Numbered from the stretch's first letter, positions 35,840 through 45,196 are shown. The stretch is 64,000 bases of DNA from an uncultured Eubacteriales bacterium (GCA_900319835.1 ONPY01000009.1:1-64000), one strand, 5' to 3'. The notes: generated by a model not told the origin, from the letters alone. Program-made: numbers and translations.

Positions 35840-36331
35840 TTACAGCCGGTGGATGCGCTTCTCGTCGAAGCGGTCCTGCTGCTGCTTCTGCTCGGCGGGA
35901 TGGCCCATGGGGAAGACGGCAAAGGCCCGCTGCCCTTCGGGGATCCCCACAATCTCCTCCACCGCTTTCATGCGCTCCTCCACCGGGGCAATGCCCAGCC
36001 ATACGCCGCCCAGGCCCTGGGCCGCGGTCTCCAGCCAGAGGTTCTCCATGGCGATGGACATGTCGATCTGGGCGTAGTCCGGGGCCCAGAGCTTCTCCCG
36101 GTAGGCGGAGACGATGGCCACGGGCGCGCCCCTGGTGCAGCCGGCGTAGGGGCTGACGCGGGAGAGCGCCTCCAGCATATCGCGGTCCGTCACGATATAG
36201 AACTCCCAGGGCTGCTGGTTGCCCGCCGAGGGCGCCTGCATGGCCGCCCGGAGGATCGCAAGCAGCTTCTCCTCCTCCACCGGTTCGTCGGTAAATTTCC
36301 GGATGCTGACCCGGGTGTAGATCTCATTCAT
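35840..36331 (-). CDS. Nitroreductase family protein (small)
   Basis: 163 residues from the ATG at 36331 with AAAGGAGGTACTGCC upstream. FMN-dependent fold: YTRVSIRKFTDEPVEEEKL, MQAPSAGNQQPWEFYIVTD (FMN contact), AMENLWLETAAQGLGGVWLG and FAVFPMGHPAE. It is at the short end of the family (usually 165-220). Likely reduces nitro- or quinone-type compounds or flavin-like substrates; specificity is unknown. A very long reverse frame across the neighbouring gene joins it only by chance. Confidence 0.93.
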   Translation of the reverse strand: MNEIYTRVSIRKFTDEPVEEEKLLAILRAAMQAPSAGNQQPWEFYIVTDRDMLEALSRVSPYAGCTRGAPVAIVSAYREKLWAPDYAQIDMSIAMENLWLETAAQGLGGVWLGIAPVEERMKAVEEIVGIPEGQRAFAVFPMGHPAEQKQQQDRFDEKRIHRL

Positions 36332-36353
36332 GGCAGTACCTCCTTTTTCTTTT

Positions 36354-36382
36354 ATTGTATCAGAGAAGGCGTCGCCCGGCAA
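36354..36382 (-). promoter_or_regulatory. Promoter of the nitroreductase gene
   Basis: On the minus strand TTGCCG (36377-36382), 17-base spacer, TACAAT (36354-36359). Confidence 0.5.
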
Positions 36383-36391
36383 GACGCCCAC

Positions 36392-36420
36392 TTGACAAGC
36401 CGGACGCCGGATGCCAAAAT
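36392..36420 (+). promoter_or_regulatory. Promoter of the adenosine-deaminase-like gene
   Basis: Perfect TTGACA (36392-36397), 17-base spacer, CAAAAT (36415-36420), back to back with the nitroreductase promoter. Confidence 0.5.
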
Positions 36421-36451
36421 GAAGAAAAAGCTCTGTTTCGGAGGGGACGAC

Positions 36452-38896
36452 ATGATCGCATTCGGACAGTTTTATCTGGATCGGGAGAAGGACATCGCGG
36501 TGGAGCTGACCATGGAGGGCGAGCGGCTTTTCCACGTCATCCGCACGCCGAACCACCACACCGGCAACCTCATCACGAACCTGGCCCGGCTCTGTTCCCT
36601 GGACACCCAAGAGGACGAAAACGGGCTGAAGGTCATCCGCGGGGAGATCCCCTGTTACTACGACGGCGACAACCGGCAGATGTACATCCTGCGCCTCGGC
36701 AGCACCAAGATCGCCAACATCTACCCCGACGGCCGGGTGGAGCTGAAGGCCTCCATCCCCGCCATCTCCAAGACCCTGATGAGCCAGACCAAGGACTACC
36801 GGCTGGGACTGGAGAAGACCATCGTGAAGACCTACATCCGCTCCGACTGCAAGTTCCACACCGACCTGCACACCCACATGAACGGCATCCTGCCGCCGGA
36901 CGTGCTCATCGCCCTGGGCATCTGCCACCAGATCCGCTATCCTTATTACTATATCAAGAAGCTGGGGCTGAAATGCACGCCCGCGCAACTGGAAGCGCTG
37001 GAGGCGCGGCGCGTGGAGGCCGAGAGAAAGCTCGGCGATCTCAAGCTCACCGGCAAGCATCGCGAGCGCCGCATCGACGACTACACCTTTCTCAACTTTG
37101 CCGAGCTGATCCTCGGCAATCCCGAGGGGGCGGCCTGGAATCTGGACCGCATCCGCAACTCTCTGACCATCCCCAAGGACGGCCAGGCCGTCTTTGCGGA
37201 TCTGGAGAAGGTCTATCTCTACCGCTACGTCTTCACCAAGGCGCAGAAGGCGGAGGACCCCTTCAGCGGCATCAGCGTGGAGGCGCTGCCGGACCGGGAG
37301 GTGCGCGCCTACGCCCGGCAGATCCTGCTGGACCGGGCCGATGACCGCTACCGCGCCAACACCCTCTACCAGGATCTGCTGCTTTGGATCGCGCGGGAAT
37401 ACCGTCGGCACGGCATCTCCTATGTGGAGATCACCGACACCGCGCTTTTGAACCGGCAGGACTTCCCCCGCAGGCTCCGGGAGATCCACGAGATTCTCCC
37501 CACCGTCACGCGGGAGACCGGCGTGCTGCTGCGCTTTCTGGCGGGCATCCGCCGCATCCCGCTGACCATTGTGCGCGACGCGGTGACCCCCAACGACTAC
37601 CTGGCGGAAAACCTCCGCTGCCTGCGCACCATTGCGGCGGACCCCTACGTGGCCGGCTGCGACATCGTGGGCGAGGAGATCAACGACATTCTGGAGCTCA
37701 AGGCCCTCATCCGCGAGCTGGTGCGTGTGGCGGGAGAAAACCCCGGCTTTGTGCTGCGCATCCACGCCGGCGAGAACGACAGCCTGCGCGACAACGTGGC
37801 AAACGCCATCCGCTGTGTGGCCGAGGCCCTCGCGCCCGGCCAGCCCTTCCCGCCGCTGCGTCTGGGCCACGGCCTGTACACCTGCGATCTGAACAGTCCC
37901 AAGGGGAAAAAGCTGCTGGAGGAAATGCGCCTCTGCGGTGTCACACTGGAGTTCCAGCTCAGCTCCAACGTCCGGCTCAACAACCTCAGTTCCCTGGACC
38001 GACACCCCCTGCGCCAGTATCTGAATGCCGGGGTCTCCTGTGTGCAGGGCACCGACGGCTGCGCCCTCTACGGCACCAACTCCATTGACGAGGAGCTGAG
38101 TCTGGAAAAGCTGCTGGGGCTGAGCCACGAGGAGCTCTGCCGTATGCGCCGGGCGGAGGCGGCCATCGAGGAGGAGAGCCTGCGGATCTTCCGCGAGAAG
38201 GAGCAGACCTTTGCCGCGGCCTTCCCCGGCGGGGATCTGGAGCGCTACTACCGGGAGAAGACGGCCCAGGCCGCCCCCGTGAGCGCCGAGCTCTGGCGCG
38301 ATTCCCTGAAGCCGGAGGCATCGCAGGCCCTCGCCGGACAGCTGGCCGACCTGCCCGCGGGCTGCTTTCCCATTGTGGTGGCCGGCGGCAGCTTCAACAA
38401 CAGCAGCCACCGCACCAGACTCCGCCCGGAGGACCGGGAACTGCTCGAGCGCATTCTGGAAGCCGCCCCGGCCAACGCCGTCTTTGTGGTGGGGCACACC
38501 CTGTGCGGGCAGGAGGGCCTGCTTGTAAAGCTCGCCCGCGGCCGTTTCCCGGTCTTTGCCATTGTGCCGAGCCGGGTCAGCCCCGCCGAGTGTGCCCGCC
38601 TGCGGGAGGCGGAGGTCGGCGTGCTGGTCTCCATCGAGAGCTCCGGCATGGGCCTGTACAAGAGCTTCGCCTACGAGATTTTCAAGCGCATGCCCTCGGC
38701 GCTGCTGGCCTTTGACGGCAACTCCGCCGCCATGAACCTGATCCAGGAGGCCCGCAACGGCCGGGAGAAATGCAGCATCTTCCTCAATCCCCGCTCCCGG
38801 GGTCTGGCGGTCAAGGCCCGGACGCTGGAGGGCTACATTCACCCGCTGGAGGAGGCGGAGGGGTATCTCAGATCCCTTGCTGCGGAGCGCGGCTGA
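36452..38896 (+). CDS. Large adenosine-deaminase-like protein with extra N- and C-terminal domains
   Basis: 814 residues from the ATG at 36452 with CGGAGGGG upstream. Residues ~1-125 are an unassigned beta-rich domain. From ~130 to ~590 the protein follows the metallo-dependent hydrolase/ADA plan: FHTDLHTHMNGIL (zinc ligands H140, H142), HAGEN (H438, catalytic-type E441), RLGHGL (H473) and GTDG (D535). Two positions differ from classical ADA: HLDG is HMNG and the second Asp of TDD is Gly536, which in ADA helps bind the purine. An insertion lies between motifs 1 and 2 (classical ADA is ~350 residues). From ~635 a Rossmann-like domain follows: FPIVVAGGSFNNSSHRTRL, NAVFVVGHTLCGQEGLL, FPVFAIVPSRVSPAEC, GLYKSFAYEIFKRMP. 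It resembles SLOG-type nucleotide-ligand domains, but this is tentative. Possible roles: deaminase of a modified nucleoside or nucleotide, or a sensor-effector. Confidence 0.8.
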   Translation: MIAFGQFYLDREKDIAVELTMEGERLFHVIRTPNHHTGNLITNLARLCSLDTQEDENGLKVIRGEIPCYYDGDNRQMYILRLGSTKIANIYPDGRVELKASIPAISKTLMSQTKDYRLGLEKTIVKTYIRSDCKFHTDLHTHMNGILPPDVLIALGICHQIRYPYYYIKKLGLKCTPAQLEALEARRVEAERKLGDLKLTGKHRERRIDDYTFLNFAELILGNPEGAAWNLDRIRNSLTIPKDGQAVFADLEKVYLYRYVFTKAQKAEDPFSGISVEALPDREVRAYARQILLDRADDRYRANTLYQDLLLWIAREYRRHGISYVEITDTALLNRQDFPRRLREIHEILPTVTRETGVLLRFLAGIRRIPLTIVRDAVTPNDYLAENLRCLRTIAADPYVAGCDIVGEEINDILELKALIRELVRVAGENPGFVLRIHAGENDSLRDNVANAIRCVAEALAPGQPFPPLRLGHGLYTCDLNSPKGKKLLEEMRLCGVTLEFQLSSNVRLNNLSSLDRHPLRQYLNAGVSCVQGTDGCALYGTNSIDEELSLEKLLGLSHEELCRMRRAEAAIEEESLRIFREKEQTFAAAFPGGDLERYYREKTAQAAPVSAELWRDSLKPEASQALAGQLADLPAGCFPIVVAGGSFNNSSHRTRLRPEDRELLERILEAAPANAVFVVGHTLCGQEGLLVKLARGRFPVFAIVPSRVSPAECARLREAEVGVLVSIESSGMGLYKSFAYEIFKRMPSALLAFDGNSAAMNLIQEARNGREKCSIFLNPRSRGLAVKARTLEGYIHPLEEAEGYLRSLAAERG

Positions 38897-39005
38897 ACCT
38901 GCCTGGAGAGGAAGAACACCCATGTCAATGCTGCTTGCTTGCCCTGCCGCCGGCGGCTGCAGTCGGCGATAAAAATTGACAGCGACAGAAAGGAAGGCTT
39001 CAAAG

Positions 39006-39917
39006 ATGGATAGAGTCATGAAGGTTACCCGAAGACAGTGCCAGCTTGCCCTGATCAGCGCGGTAGTCGTTGTGGTCTGCGTCTTCATCGGAATTACCAT
39101 GAATCTGACGACCCTCTATGACGAGAACTTTGATCACATGGGGATCCGCACCTTCTGCATGTTTACCGTCAATTCCAACATCCTGGCGGCGATCGCGGTT
39201 TCCATGACCATTCCCTACACGGTCGACGGACTTCGCAAGCACAATTATCATCTGCCGAAGTGGGTCACGGTTTTTACCTTTGCGGGCGTCACGGCCGTCA
39301 CGCTCACGTTTCTGATCTCCCTGTTCATCCTCTCGCCGGTCAAGGGCTTCGGGCTGATCTTTTCGGGTTCGCGCTTCTTCCTGCACGGCGTCTGCCCGAT
39401 CCTCGCCTTTGTGGCTTTCTGCTTTTTCATGAGCGCGCAGCGCGTGAGCTTTGTCGATCAACTGATTGCCCTGGTCCCGGTGCTGATCTACGCCGTTTTG
39501 TATTATGTCATGGTCGTCGTCATCGGGGAGGAAAACGGGGGCTGGAACGATTTTTACGGCTTTGCCACGCGGCTCCCCCTGTGGATTCCGGTGACACTGA
39601 TCATGCCGCTCACCTTCGCGATCTCAAGCCTGATCCGCTTTCTGCACAACCGCTGCTTCCGGCGGCGCACGGAAGAGGAGGCCGCCTACTTCAAGGAGAC
39701 CTTCGGGAAAGAGGATATCCGAAAGGCTGTCAGCGCCATGGCCCGGTTGAACGGCAGCACCATGAAAACCGCCGATGTTCTGATCCCCAGGAGGGTGATC
39801 TCCATCATGCTGGAGAACAACGAGGGGGACTGCACGCTGGAAGAGCTTTGCAGGCTGTATCTGGAGGAGTACCTGGAAGGCTGCAAAGCGCGCGAGCTGC
39901 AAAAGATATGGATCTGA
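39006..39917 (+). CDS. Six-helix membrane protein, Pr6Pr-like
   Basis: 303 residues from the ATG at 39006 with AAGGAAGG upstream. About six membrane segments; HMGIRTFCMFTVNSNILAAI and the following helices resemble the Pr6Pr family of predicted integral membrane proteins. A cytosolic C-terminal ~85 residues is acidic and helical (TEEEAAYFKETFGKEDIRKA). Function is unknown. It begins 109 bases after the deaminase-like gene on the same strand. Confidence 0.7.
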   Translation: MDRVMKVTRRQCQLALISAVVVVVCVFIGITMNLTTLYDENFDHMGIRTFCMFTVNSNILAAIAVSMTIPYTVDGLRKHNYHLPKWVTVFTFAGVTAVTLTFLISLFILSPVKGFGLIFSGSRFFLHGVCPILAFVAFCFFMSAQRVSFVDQLIALVPVLIYAVLYYVMVVVIGEENGGWNDFYGFATRLPLWIPVTLIMPLTFAISSLIRFLHNRCFRRRTEEEAAYFKETFGKEDIRKAVSAMARLNGSTMKTADVLIPRRVISIMLENNEGDCTLEELCRLYLEEYLEGCKARELQKIWI

Positions 39918-39964
39918 AGCCGCGGCCTTGCACGCTCTGCGATCGGGATTTGGCACAGGCAGCA

Positions 39965-40000
39965 GCAAACCGGACACCCCGAAAGGGGTGCCCGGTTTGC
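39965..40000. terminator. Two-way terminator
   Basis: GCAAACCGGACACCCC, loop GAAA, GGGGTGCCCGGTTTGC, with one mismatch. Separates the Pr6Pr-like gene and the convergent SEL1 gene. Confidence 0.8.
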
Positions 40001-40020
40001 TGTTACTGCGGATCAACGGA

Positions 40021-40995
40021 TCAGCGGGAATTCAGTTCGTCTGCCCATTTATAGTATTCCGCGGCTTTTTCTTTGTCTTTCTCCACCCCTCGGCCATAGG
40101 AATACATATCTCCGATCTGTTCTACGGTATAAGCGAAGATCTCATCCGTACTGTTTTGGGCCTGCCAGAGCTCAACGGCTCTGTTGAACAGCTCAAAGGC
40201 TTTTTCGTAATCCTTTTGGACGCCGTATCCATAGTTATACGCCTCCCCGAGCTGGAACGTTCCATAAGCGCTGGGGTCCTCGGCTTCGGCGGATTTTGTA
40301 TACCATTCAACGGCCTTGGCGTAATCCCGCCTGCCCCTTCCTTCGAAGTCGGAATAAAAATCTCCAAGCGTTGCCATCAGACCGCTGTCCCCGGTCTCGG
40401 CGGCTTTCAGCAGATATTTCTCAGCCTTTTCGTCGTCGTGCAACGTGTACATATACAGGAAGCAGAGGTTTTTCATCGCCCACGCGCAGCCGGCGTCAGC
40501 GGCCTTTTCATACCACTGCGCGGCTTTTTCGTAATCCTGTTTGACTCCGCGCCCCGAACCATACAACACGCCCAGGTTGCCCATCGCGTCGGGGTTTCCC
40601 AGCTCAGCGGCTTTGGTATAATACGCGAAAGCCTTGCCGAAATCCTGCTGTTCTCCCGATGCATAATAATACAGGTTGCCGAGCGCCAGATAAGCGTAGA
40701 AGTCCCCGGCGTCGCCCGCTTTTTCGTACCAGGATGCCGCCGTTTCCATGTCGGCTTCGACGCCGTCGCCGTCCCGATACATGTCCCCGAGCTTGACCAT
40801 CGCCTCCGTGCTGCCGGCCTCGGCCTCGGCGATCAGCTTCTCCAGCGGGCTCAGCGGAACGGCAGGCGTCTCTTTCACAGCCGCTTCCTCTTTCACCGAT
40901 TCTCCTGATGTGGCCTGCCCGGAAGAAGCCCCGCAGGCGCAAAGGCTCAGAAGCATCAGCATAGCCAAAAGCAGCGCGCATATTCTTTTGCTCAC
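40021..40995 (-). CDS. SEL1-repeat lipoprotein
   Basis: 324 residues, started at the GTG at 40995 with AAGGGAG upstream; the long open frame before it runs through repeats. The lipoprotein signal (SKRICALLLAMLMLLSLCAC) leads to about seven SEL1 (TPR-like) repeats, for example AMVKLGDMYRDGDGVEADME, AMGNLGVLYGSGRGVKQDYE and AYGTFQLGEAYNYGYGVQKD. SEL1 proteins act as scaffolds for protein-protein contacts, here outside the membrane. No partner is evident. Confidence 0.88.
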   Translation of the reverse strand: MSKRICALLLAMLMLLSLCACGASSGQATSGESVKEEAAVKETPAVPLSPLEKLIAEAEAGSTEAMVKLGDMYRDGDGVEADMETAASWYEKAGDAGDFYAYLALGNLYYYASGEQQDFGKAFAYYTKAAELGNPDAMGNLGVLYGSGRGVKQDYEKAAQWYEKAADAGCAWAMKNLCFLYMYTLHDDEKAEKYLLKAAETGDSGLMATLGDFYSDFEGRGRRDYAKAVEWYTKSAEAEDPSAYGTFQLGEAYNYGYGVQKDYEKAFELFNRAVELWQAQNSTDEIFAYTVEQIGDMYSYGRGVEKDKEKAAEYYKWADELNSR

Positions 40996-41180
40996 TTTTT
41001 TCAATCTCCCTTTTTGTGAATTTACGGGCTTGCCTTGGTGCGGTGTCATGCCGATATTTGTTCCCGTGTGTATATAATTTATTATATAATGGATATAATG
41101 GCTTCTATCTTGCGTCAAGAGTCCCCGTCGGGGAGGGAGGTTTCGGAAGGGCGCGGCCCCCGAAAAGAAGCTCAGGTGCG

Positions 41181-41402
41181 GGCCGGACTCGAATTCCCTT
41201 CGGGGACTGGGCGGCGGACCTACTCTAGGTGGGACCACCAACACCAAGAGGCCCCGGCTCCCTTGATGCACCGGGCTGCGGAAGGCTTTTCCTGACGGGC
41301 CGGACTCGAATTCCCTTCGGGGACTGGACGGCGGACTTTGCCCGCCGCCGTCGCCGGAACCGGCCTGCGGCCGACCGGATCGAGGCGGGACCATCGGCAC
41401 CA
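41181..41402. repeat. Degenerate tandem repeats containing tRNA-like 3' end pieces
   Basis: A ~39-base block GGCCGGACTCGAATTCCCTT...GGCGGAC occurs at 41181 and again at 41298 with one difference. GGCCGGACTCGAA is identical to the T-arm of the tRNA-Leu gene at 58311-58323 (same orientation). CCATCGGCACCA at 41391-41402 equals the 3' end of that tRNA, but on the opposite strand. No complete tRNA can be folded here. The region 40996-41708 otherwise holds only a terminator and, I believe, no gene. Confidence 0.55.
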
Positions 41403-41433
41403 AAAAGGGCACCCCCTTCGGGGTGCCCTTTTT
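41402..41433. terminator. Strong two-way terminator at the left edge of the island
   Basis: AAAAAGGGCACCCC, loop CTTC, GGGGTGCCCTTTTT: 14 perfect pairs with T-runs on both strands. Confidence 0.85.
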
Positions 41434-41462
41434 GGTACTGTTTACTTTAATGTGAACCATAG

Positions 41463-41474
41463 AAGTGTGAAGTA
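41463..41474 (+). repeat. Left copy of a direct repeat at the island edge
   Basis: AAGTGTGAAGTA, repeated perfectly at 58204-58215; with flanks AAGTGTGAAGTATAG versus AAGTGTGAAGTAAAG. The ~28 bases before each copy are also similar (both begin TACTGT). Candidate attachment site or target duplication of the recombinase-bearing element. Confidence 0.5.
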
Positions 41475-41708
41475 TAGAAAACGCCATTTTCTCTTAGAGC
41501 CACAAGGCTTTCAGGCTTTTTCTATGCTTGCGGTTTCGAATGTTCTCATCTTGTTTTCGTAATTATTTTACTACTTTTCGCTTCCTTTGTCAACCGCACT
41601 TATGCGACACATATCTCTCACCCGGGGATGCAGCTGTGTCGAAGACGTTGTTGATGCAAACCCACGTAAGGATCTAATTCTGACAAAGCCAATGGCCCTA
41701 CAACCATC

Positions 41709-44700
41709 TCAGCCTTTCCCTGCGCTTTTCCTGTGATTAAGAATGTCTACCAAATCGCAATTCTCATATCCAGGCGGAATGAACGGCTTATCGGTTGGTA
41801 TAATTGACTCCACAGCTAACACATCTGTTTGTTTTAATTCATAGGCATTTAATATTCTAAGACTTCCTGCGTGTTTGAGTATTTGCTTCTCAAGGTGTTC
41901 CTCGGGGGAATCTATTCCATCCCTGATAATGCTTGGGCAAATGATATAGTCTCCACTTATTGATTGTATCTGTTCAAAAAAGCCAACATTCTTGTCGCTA
42001 TTAGGTTGCATTGTATGCATGCGGCACGGATTGATTACGACGCAGTTTTTCTTCGCCTTATCATTAGGGAAAAATGAATTTGCACCAATTCCGATTCTGT
42101 ACCAATATGGATGTTCAGAGTCAATTCCCTTAATAATCCTTATTCCGATTTCGTTTCCGACATCATCAGTTCCATATCTCTTTATCCACTCGTCGAAAAT
42201 CTTTAGCCCAGCTTCATTTCTGAACATCAAAGAAAGAACCGGCGGATAATTTGGATGGAACATGTATAAGGCTCCGCACCATGTACTAATATCCCACAGC
42301 GGTATGTTAATTATATCAGTCATGAATACTTCGTCGTTTTTGCACTGTTGGTAAGAAAAATCTGGAGGAACTCCATAGATTACTTTTCCATCTTCTATCT
42401 CTTCCTCATCACATGATGGGTTCTCCTTGTGTAACGCCTTCTTTTCCAACCTAACCATCGGCTCTTCATCGAATCCATTTACCAGGCTGGAATAAGAGAA
42501 CATCTCTGGACCAAACGTGGAATAACCGTAAAACAGGCTGTCTGTAAATACTTCTGAGCGAGCTAAAACGAATTCATTTTCGACCATTTCTTTCAGCTTC
42601 TGAAAATCTTCATTCGAACTCAGTATCGCAGAAATTATAGTAGAAATGATCTCAATGAGCTTGCTTGAAAGCATCTCGTGCGCAAGTTGAAACTCAGAAT
42701 CGGTATACTCGGAAATATAGATTGACATGTGTGTTGGGTTATTTCTACTGTAGCGCATCTCAATTGAGAATCCGTCCTGAGAAGCCTTTATAATATCAAT
42801 GTCAAAGACACTGGCGCGCGAATAGATATCATTATGAAAGCCCGTGCCCAAGAAGCATTCTAAGGTGGCTAACAGAGTGGCCGCAAACTCAATGGAGAAT
42901 ATGTCATTTGACGAGCGAATGCGAAAATTGCATCCCATTATTCTGGACTGTAGCACACTCTCCTTTTCAAATCCGTACCATGGTTCATACCTGATCTGAT
43001 CCCATGCAGGTTGGTTTGCCCACATTTCCATGTACTTATCTGCTTCTTCTGTGCTTTCATTGTTCTCCTGAAGCAAATCCTTATCATAGTATCCGAGTTC
43101 ATACCTACATGCCATTGCTGAGAGCGGGAGCCCTTTTGCGTCAAGATATTTGGGGAGTTTTCCGAGGCAGCGCAGTTTCTCAAAAGGTGTTTTAAAGATA
43201 GGATAAGCAAGCAAAACGTCGAAGTTGTTCCCGTCATCTGGAATGGTGCCTGGGTAGGCATCGCGCGCTATCAATTCAATTATGTGCATTTCAGAAGCAA
43301 AGATGACTCTTCCTTGCATTAACTCTATCCACTTAAGCTCATTCGCAGCTACTGCAAAGAACGGAGTAATCTCACCCTTCTTCATGTATTCATTCAAACA
43401 GTATGTTACGACATAAAAATAATAATTCCGCGCCGCCCAATAAAGTCCAAGCTTTTTGTACAATTGAGCCATTAAGAAAACAGTTTTTGTAAGAGAGTCC
43501 GTATTCGCCTCATTGTGGAAACTCAATACTGCCTTACTGAAAAATGAAAGTGCTCTATAGGGATCGGAGTCGATCAGCTGACTGCCGCGCATAGCATTCA
43601 TTGTTGCAGCTTCTGAATCGTGTTTCTCCTTGGATAGTCTGGTAACTAAAAGATCAAACAGTTGATCGTAGTTATTCGCTTCTTGATAGATAGGAACGCG
43701 TTGTATCATCTTCGCTATAGTTTCAACATCAACCTCCAGACTGTTTTCACTTTTTTGAACAATATCAATATAATCATTTACGATGTCATCCAAGGAATCA
43801 CCGCGTGCAAGGCGAATCATCTGAAAACTGTTTCGGGCAGAGAGTATCGTATTGGGCTTGTTTTCATCGCTTGTGAGATACATAAATAAGGATTCTATTA
43901 CATGCCGATGCTGTTCTAACTCGATCTCGTTTTCTTGTTCGCGTTGGGTAAGAGAAAACAGATTCATCCACAGTGTGCAGAGCTTCTCGAATAGATATGT
44001 AGTCTTCTCTTCAGATGCTATTTTTTCAAAATCTTTATAATACGCATAGAAACGCGTCGCGGAAGGATACCACCAGAAAATCGTCCAGGCACTCTCATAA
44101 AAAGCATCTGCTTGGTCAATAATGGACCCATATTCTTTGGCCAAACGAATGTATCGGTCAATACGGTTTTGTGTTTCCTGCTCATCTTTTTCTAATTCAC
44201 GTGAGAGAATAACACTTCTTCTGGCATGCTTAATGATCTCGGCGGCCTTAATAATACTCAAATCTCTCAGTATTGTCTCTATTTCATCAAGTTCCTGCTG
44301 CCGTTTATAATCTTTTTCTCCTAATCGTTTCTCGTCCAGAAGGTTTTCAGACAATCCAAGTGTATTTACAGCAATTTTCCGATTGTTCTCATTTCTGAAT
44401 ACAGCATCCAACAACCAATCCATACTAAGGATTCGTACATCAATGCCATATTTGCTTCTAAGATCATCTTCCACTTCGGCACGTTTCTTATCAGGAATAA
44501 GCTGATTGGAAATGAAAAAGATCTTTTTATACTCACGCCCAGCCGTGATTGTCTCTACGATTTTCTTTACATCAGACTTTACCTTGGAACGCCAATCGGC
44601 TTTTGCACTTATCGCAAAAGCCCAACGCTCAACACCAGCTTTGTCGCCATAGCCAACAAGCCAAGATTCTGTGAGCTGTTCAGAAACAGGATAGGTCTCT

Positions 44701-44939
44701 GTATCTGCTTTGCTATCCCCTCCGCCGGTTGGGCCGGTCTGTGGCAAAAGATTAGGGCATATTTCTTGCTCCAATATGGCTTTACAGAAACGCTCAAAGT
44801 CTTTCTCCTGACTGTGCCCCGATATTTTACTCAAATGGTATTCCAGAAAATCTCTTCCGAAATTTGCTTTCTTGATTATTGTTGAATCAGAAAACTGGTC
44901 TGGATGCCATTTCCTATAATTCTCTTTAGCGTCGACCAC
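41709..44939 (-). CDS. Large protein with N-terminal PD-(D/E)xK nuclease-like domain; probable defence gene
   Basis: 1076 residues. The N-terminal ~200 residues look like a restriction endonuclease-like fold: FERFCKAILEQEICPNLLPQ, then QTGPTGGGDSKADTE (Asp75) and WAFAISAKADWRSKV (S-A-K113 in the xK position), as in Mrr-like nucleases, followed by IFFISNQLIPDKKRAEVEDD. Residues ~215-650 are helical and TPR-like; the C-terminal ~400 residues are unassigned. It lies 79 bases downstream of a small RHH gene that abuts a type IIG restriction-modification gene, all on one strand, which points to a phage-defence operon. Base composition is lower in GC than the core genome. It could be a DNA nuclease effector with sensor repeats; I do not recognise the whole architecture. 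Confidence 0.7.
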   Translation of the reverse strand: MVDAKENYRKWHPDQFSDSTIIKKANFGRDFLEYHLSKISGHSQEKDFERFCKAILEQEICPNLLPQTGPTGGGDSKADTETYPVSEQLTESWLVGYGDKAGVERWAFAISAKADWRSKVKSDVKKIVETITAGREYKKIFFISNQLIPDKKRAEVEDDLRSKYGIDVRILSMDWLLDAVFRNENNRKIAVNTLGLSENLLDEKRLGEKDYKRQQELDEIETILRDLSIIKAAEIIKHARRSVILSRELEKDEQETQNRIDRYIRLAKEYGSIIDQADAFYESAWTIFWWYPSATRFYAYYKDFEKIASEEKTTYLFEKLCTLWMNLFSLTQREQENEIELEQHRHVIESLFMYLTSDENKPNTILSARNSFQMIRLARGDSLDDIVNDYIDIVQKSENSLEVDVETIAKMIQRVPIYQEANNYDQLFDLLVTRLSKEKHDSEAATMNAMRGSQLIDSDPYRALSFFSKAVLSFHNEANTDSLTKTVFLMAQLYKKLGLYWAARNYYFYVVTYCLNEYMKKGEITPFFAVAANELKWIELMQGRVIFASEMHIIELIARDAYPGTIPDDGNNFDVLLAYPIFKTPFEKLRCLGKLPKYLDAKGLPLSAMACRYELGYYDKDLLQENNESTEEADKYMEMWANQPAWDQIRYEPWYGFEKESVLQSRIMGCNFRIRSSNDIFSIEFAATLLATLECFLGTGFHNDIYSRASVFDIDIIKASQDGFSIEMRYSRNNPTHMSIYISEYTDSEFQLAHEMLSSKLIEIISTIISAILSSNEDFQKLKEMVENEFVLARSEVFTDSLFYGYSTFGPEMFSYSSLVNGFDEEPMVRLEKKALHKENPSCDEEEIEDGKVIYGVPPDFSYQQCKNDEVFMTDIINIPLWDISTWCGALYMFHPNYPPVLSLMFRNEAGLKIFDEWIKRYGTDDVGNEIGIRIIKGIDSEHPYWYRIGIGANSFFPNDKAKKNCVVINPCRMHTMQPNSDKNVGFFEQIQSISGDYIICPSIIRDGIDSPEEHLEKQILKHAGSLRILNAYELKQTDVLAVESIIPTDKPFIPPGYENCDLVDILNHRKSAGKG

Positions 44940-45018
44940 TGGAATCCCTCCATTTTAGTTGCTATCTCGTTATTTGTTAGATTGCCTCTGTCATGATAGC
45001 AAACGACTGTAACATACG

Positions 45019-45195
45019 TTACGATTTTTGTTCTTCCTTTTTCGCCTTCTCCTCATCCAGATGTGTCCGCAAGATTCTTTCCATGGCCATCGTTACCGTC
45101 TGGCCCTTTTCCTCCGCATACGCGCGGAGATCTTCCATGACTTGGCGATCCACATAGAAGCTGATCTTCTCACCATCTTTCTTTGCTCTGGCCAT
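45019..45195 (-). CDS. Small ribbon-helix-helix protein in the restriction operon
   Basis: 58 residues from the ATG at 45195, placed one base after the stop of the type IIG gene; AAGGAAGG lies 8 bases upstream. KISFYVDRQVMEDLRAYAEE and TVTMAMERILRTHLDEE form a ribbon-helix-helix, followed by a Lys/Glu tail. It probably represses the operon through the repeated GTATAA motif at 48005-48024. Confidence 0.8.
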   Translation of the reverse strand: MARAKKDGEKISFYVDRQVMEDLRAYAEEKGQTVTMAMERILRTHLDEEKAKKEEQKS

Positions 45196-45196
45196 A

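Noticed and set aside
35840..39100. Open reading frame of 1086 codons on the minus strand
   Set aside because: It is the reverse shadow of the deaminase-like gene in GC-rich DNA. Only its last 163 codons (the nitroreductase) have a ribosome binding site and a recognisable family.
41181..41402. Possible complete tRNA genes at the left edge of the island
   Set aside because: Only T-arm-like and 3'-end-like pieces are present, on opposite strands; no acceptor stem or anticodon arm can be formed.
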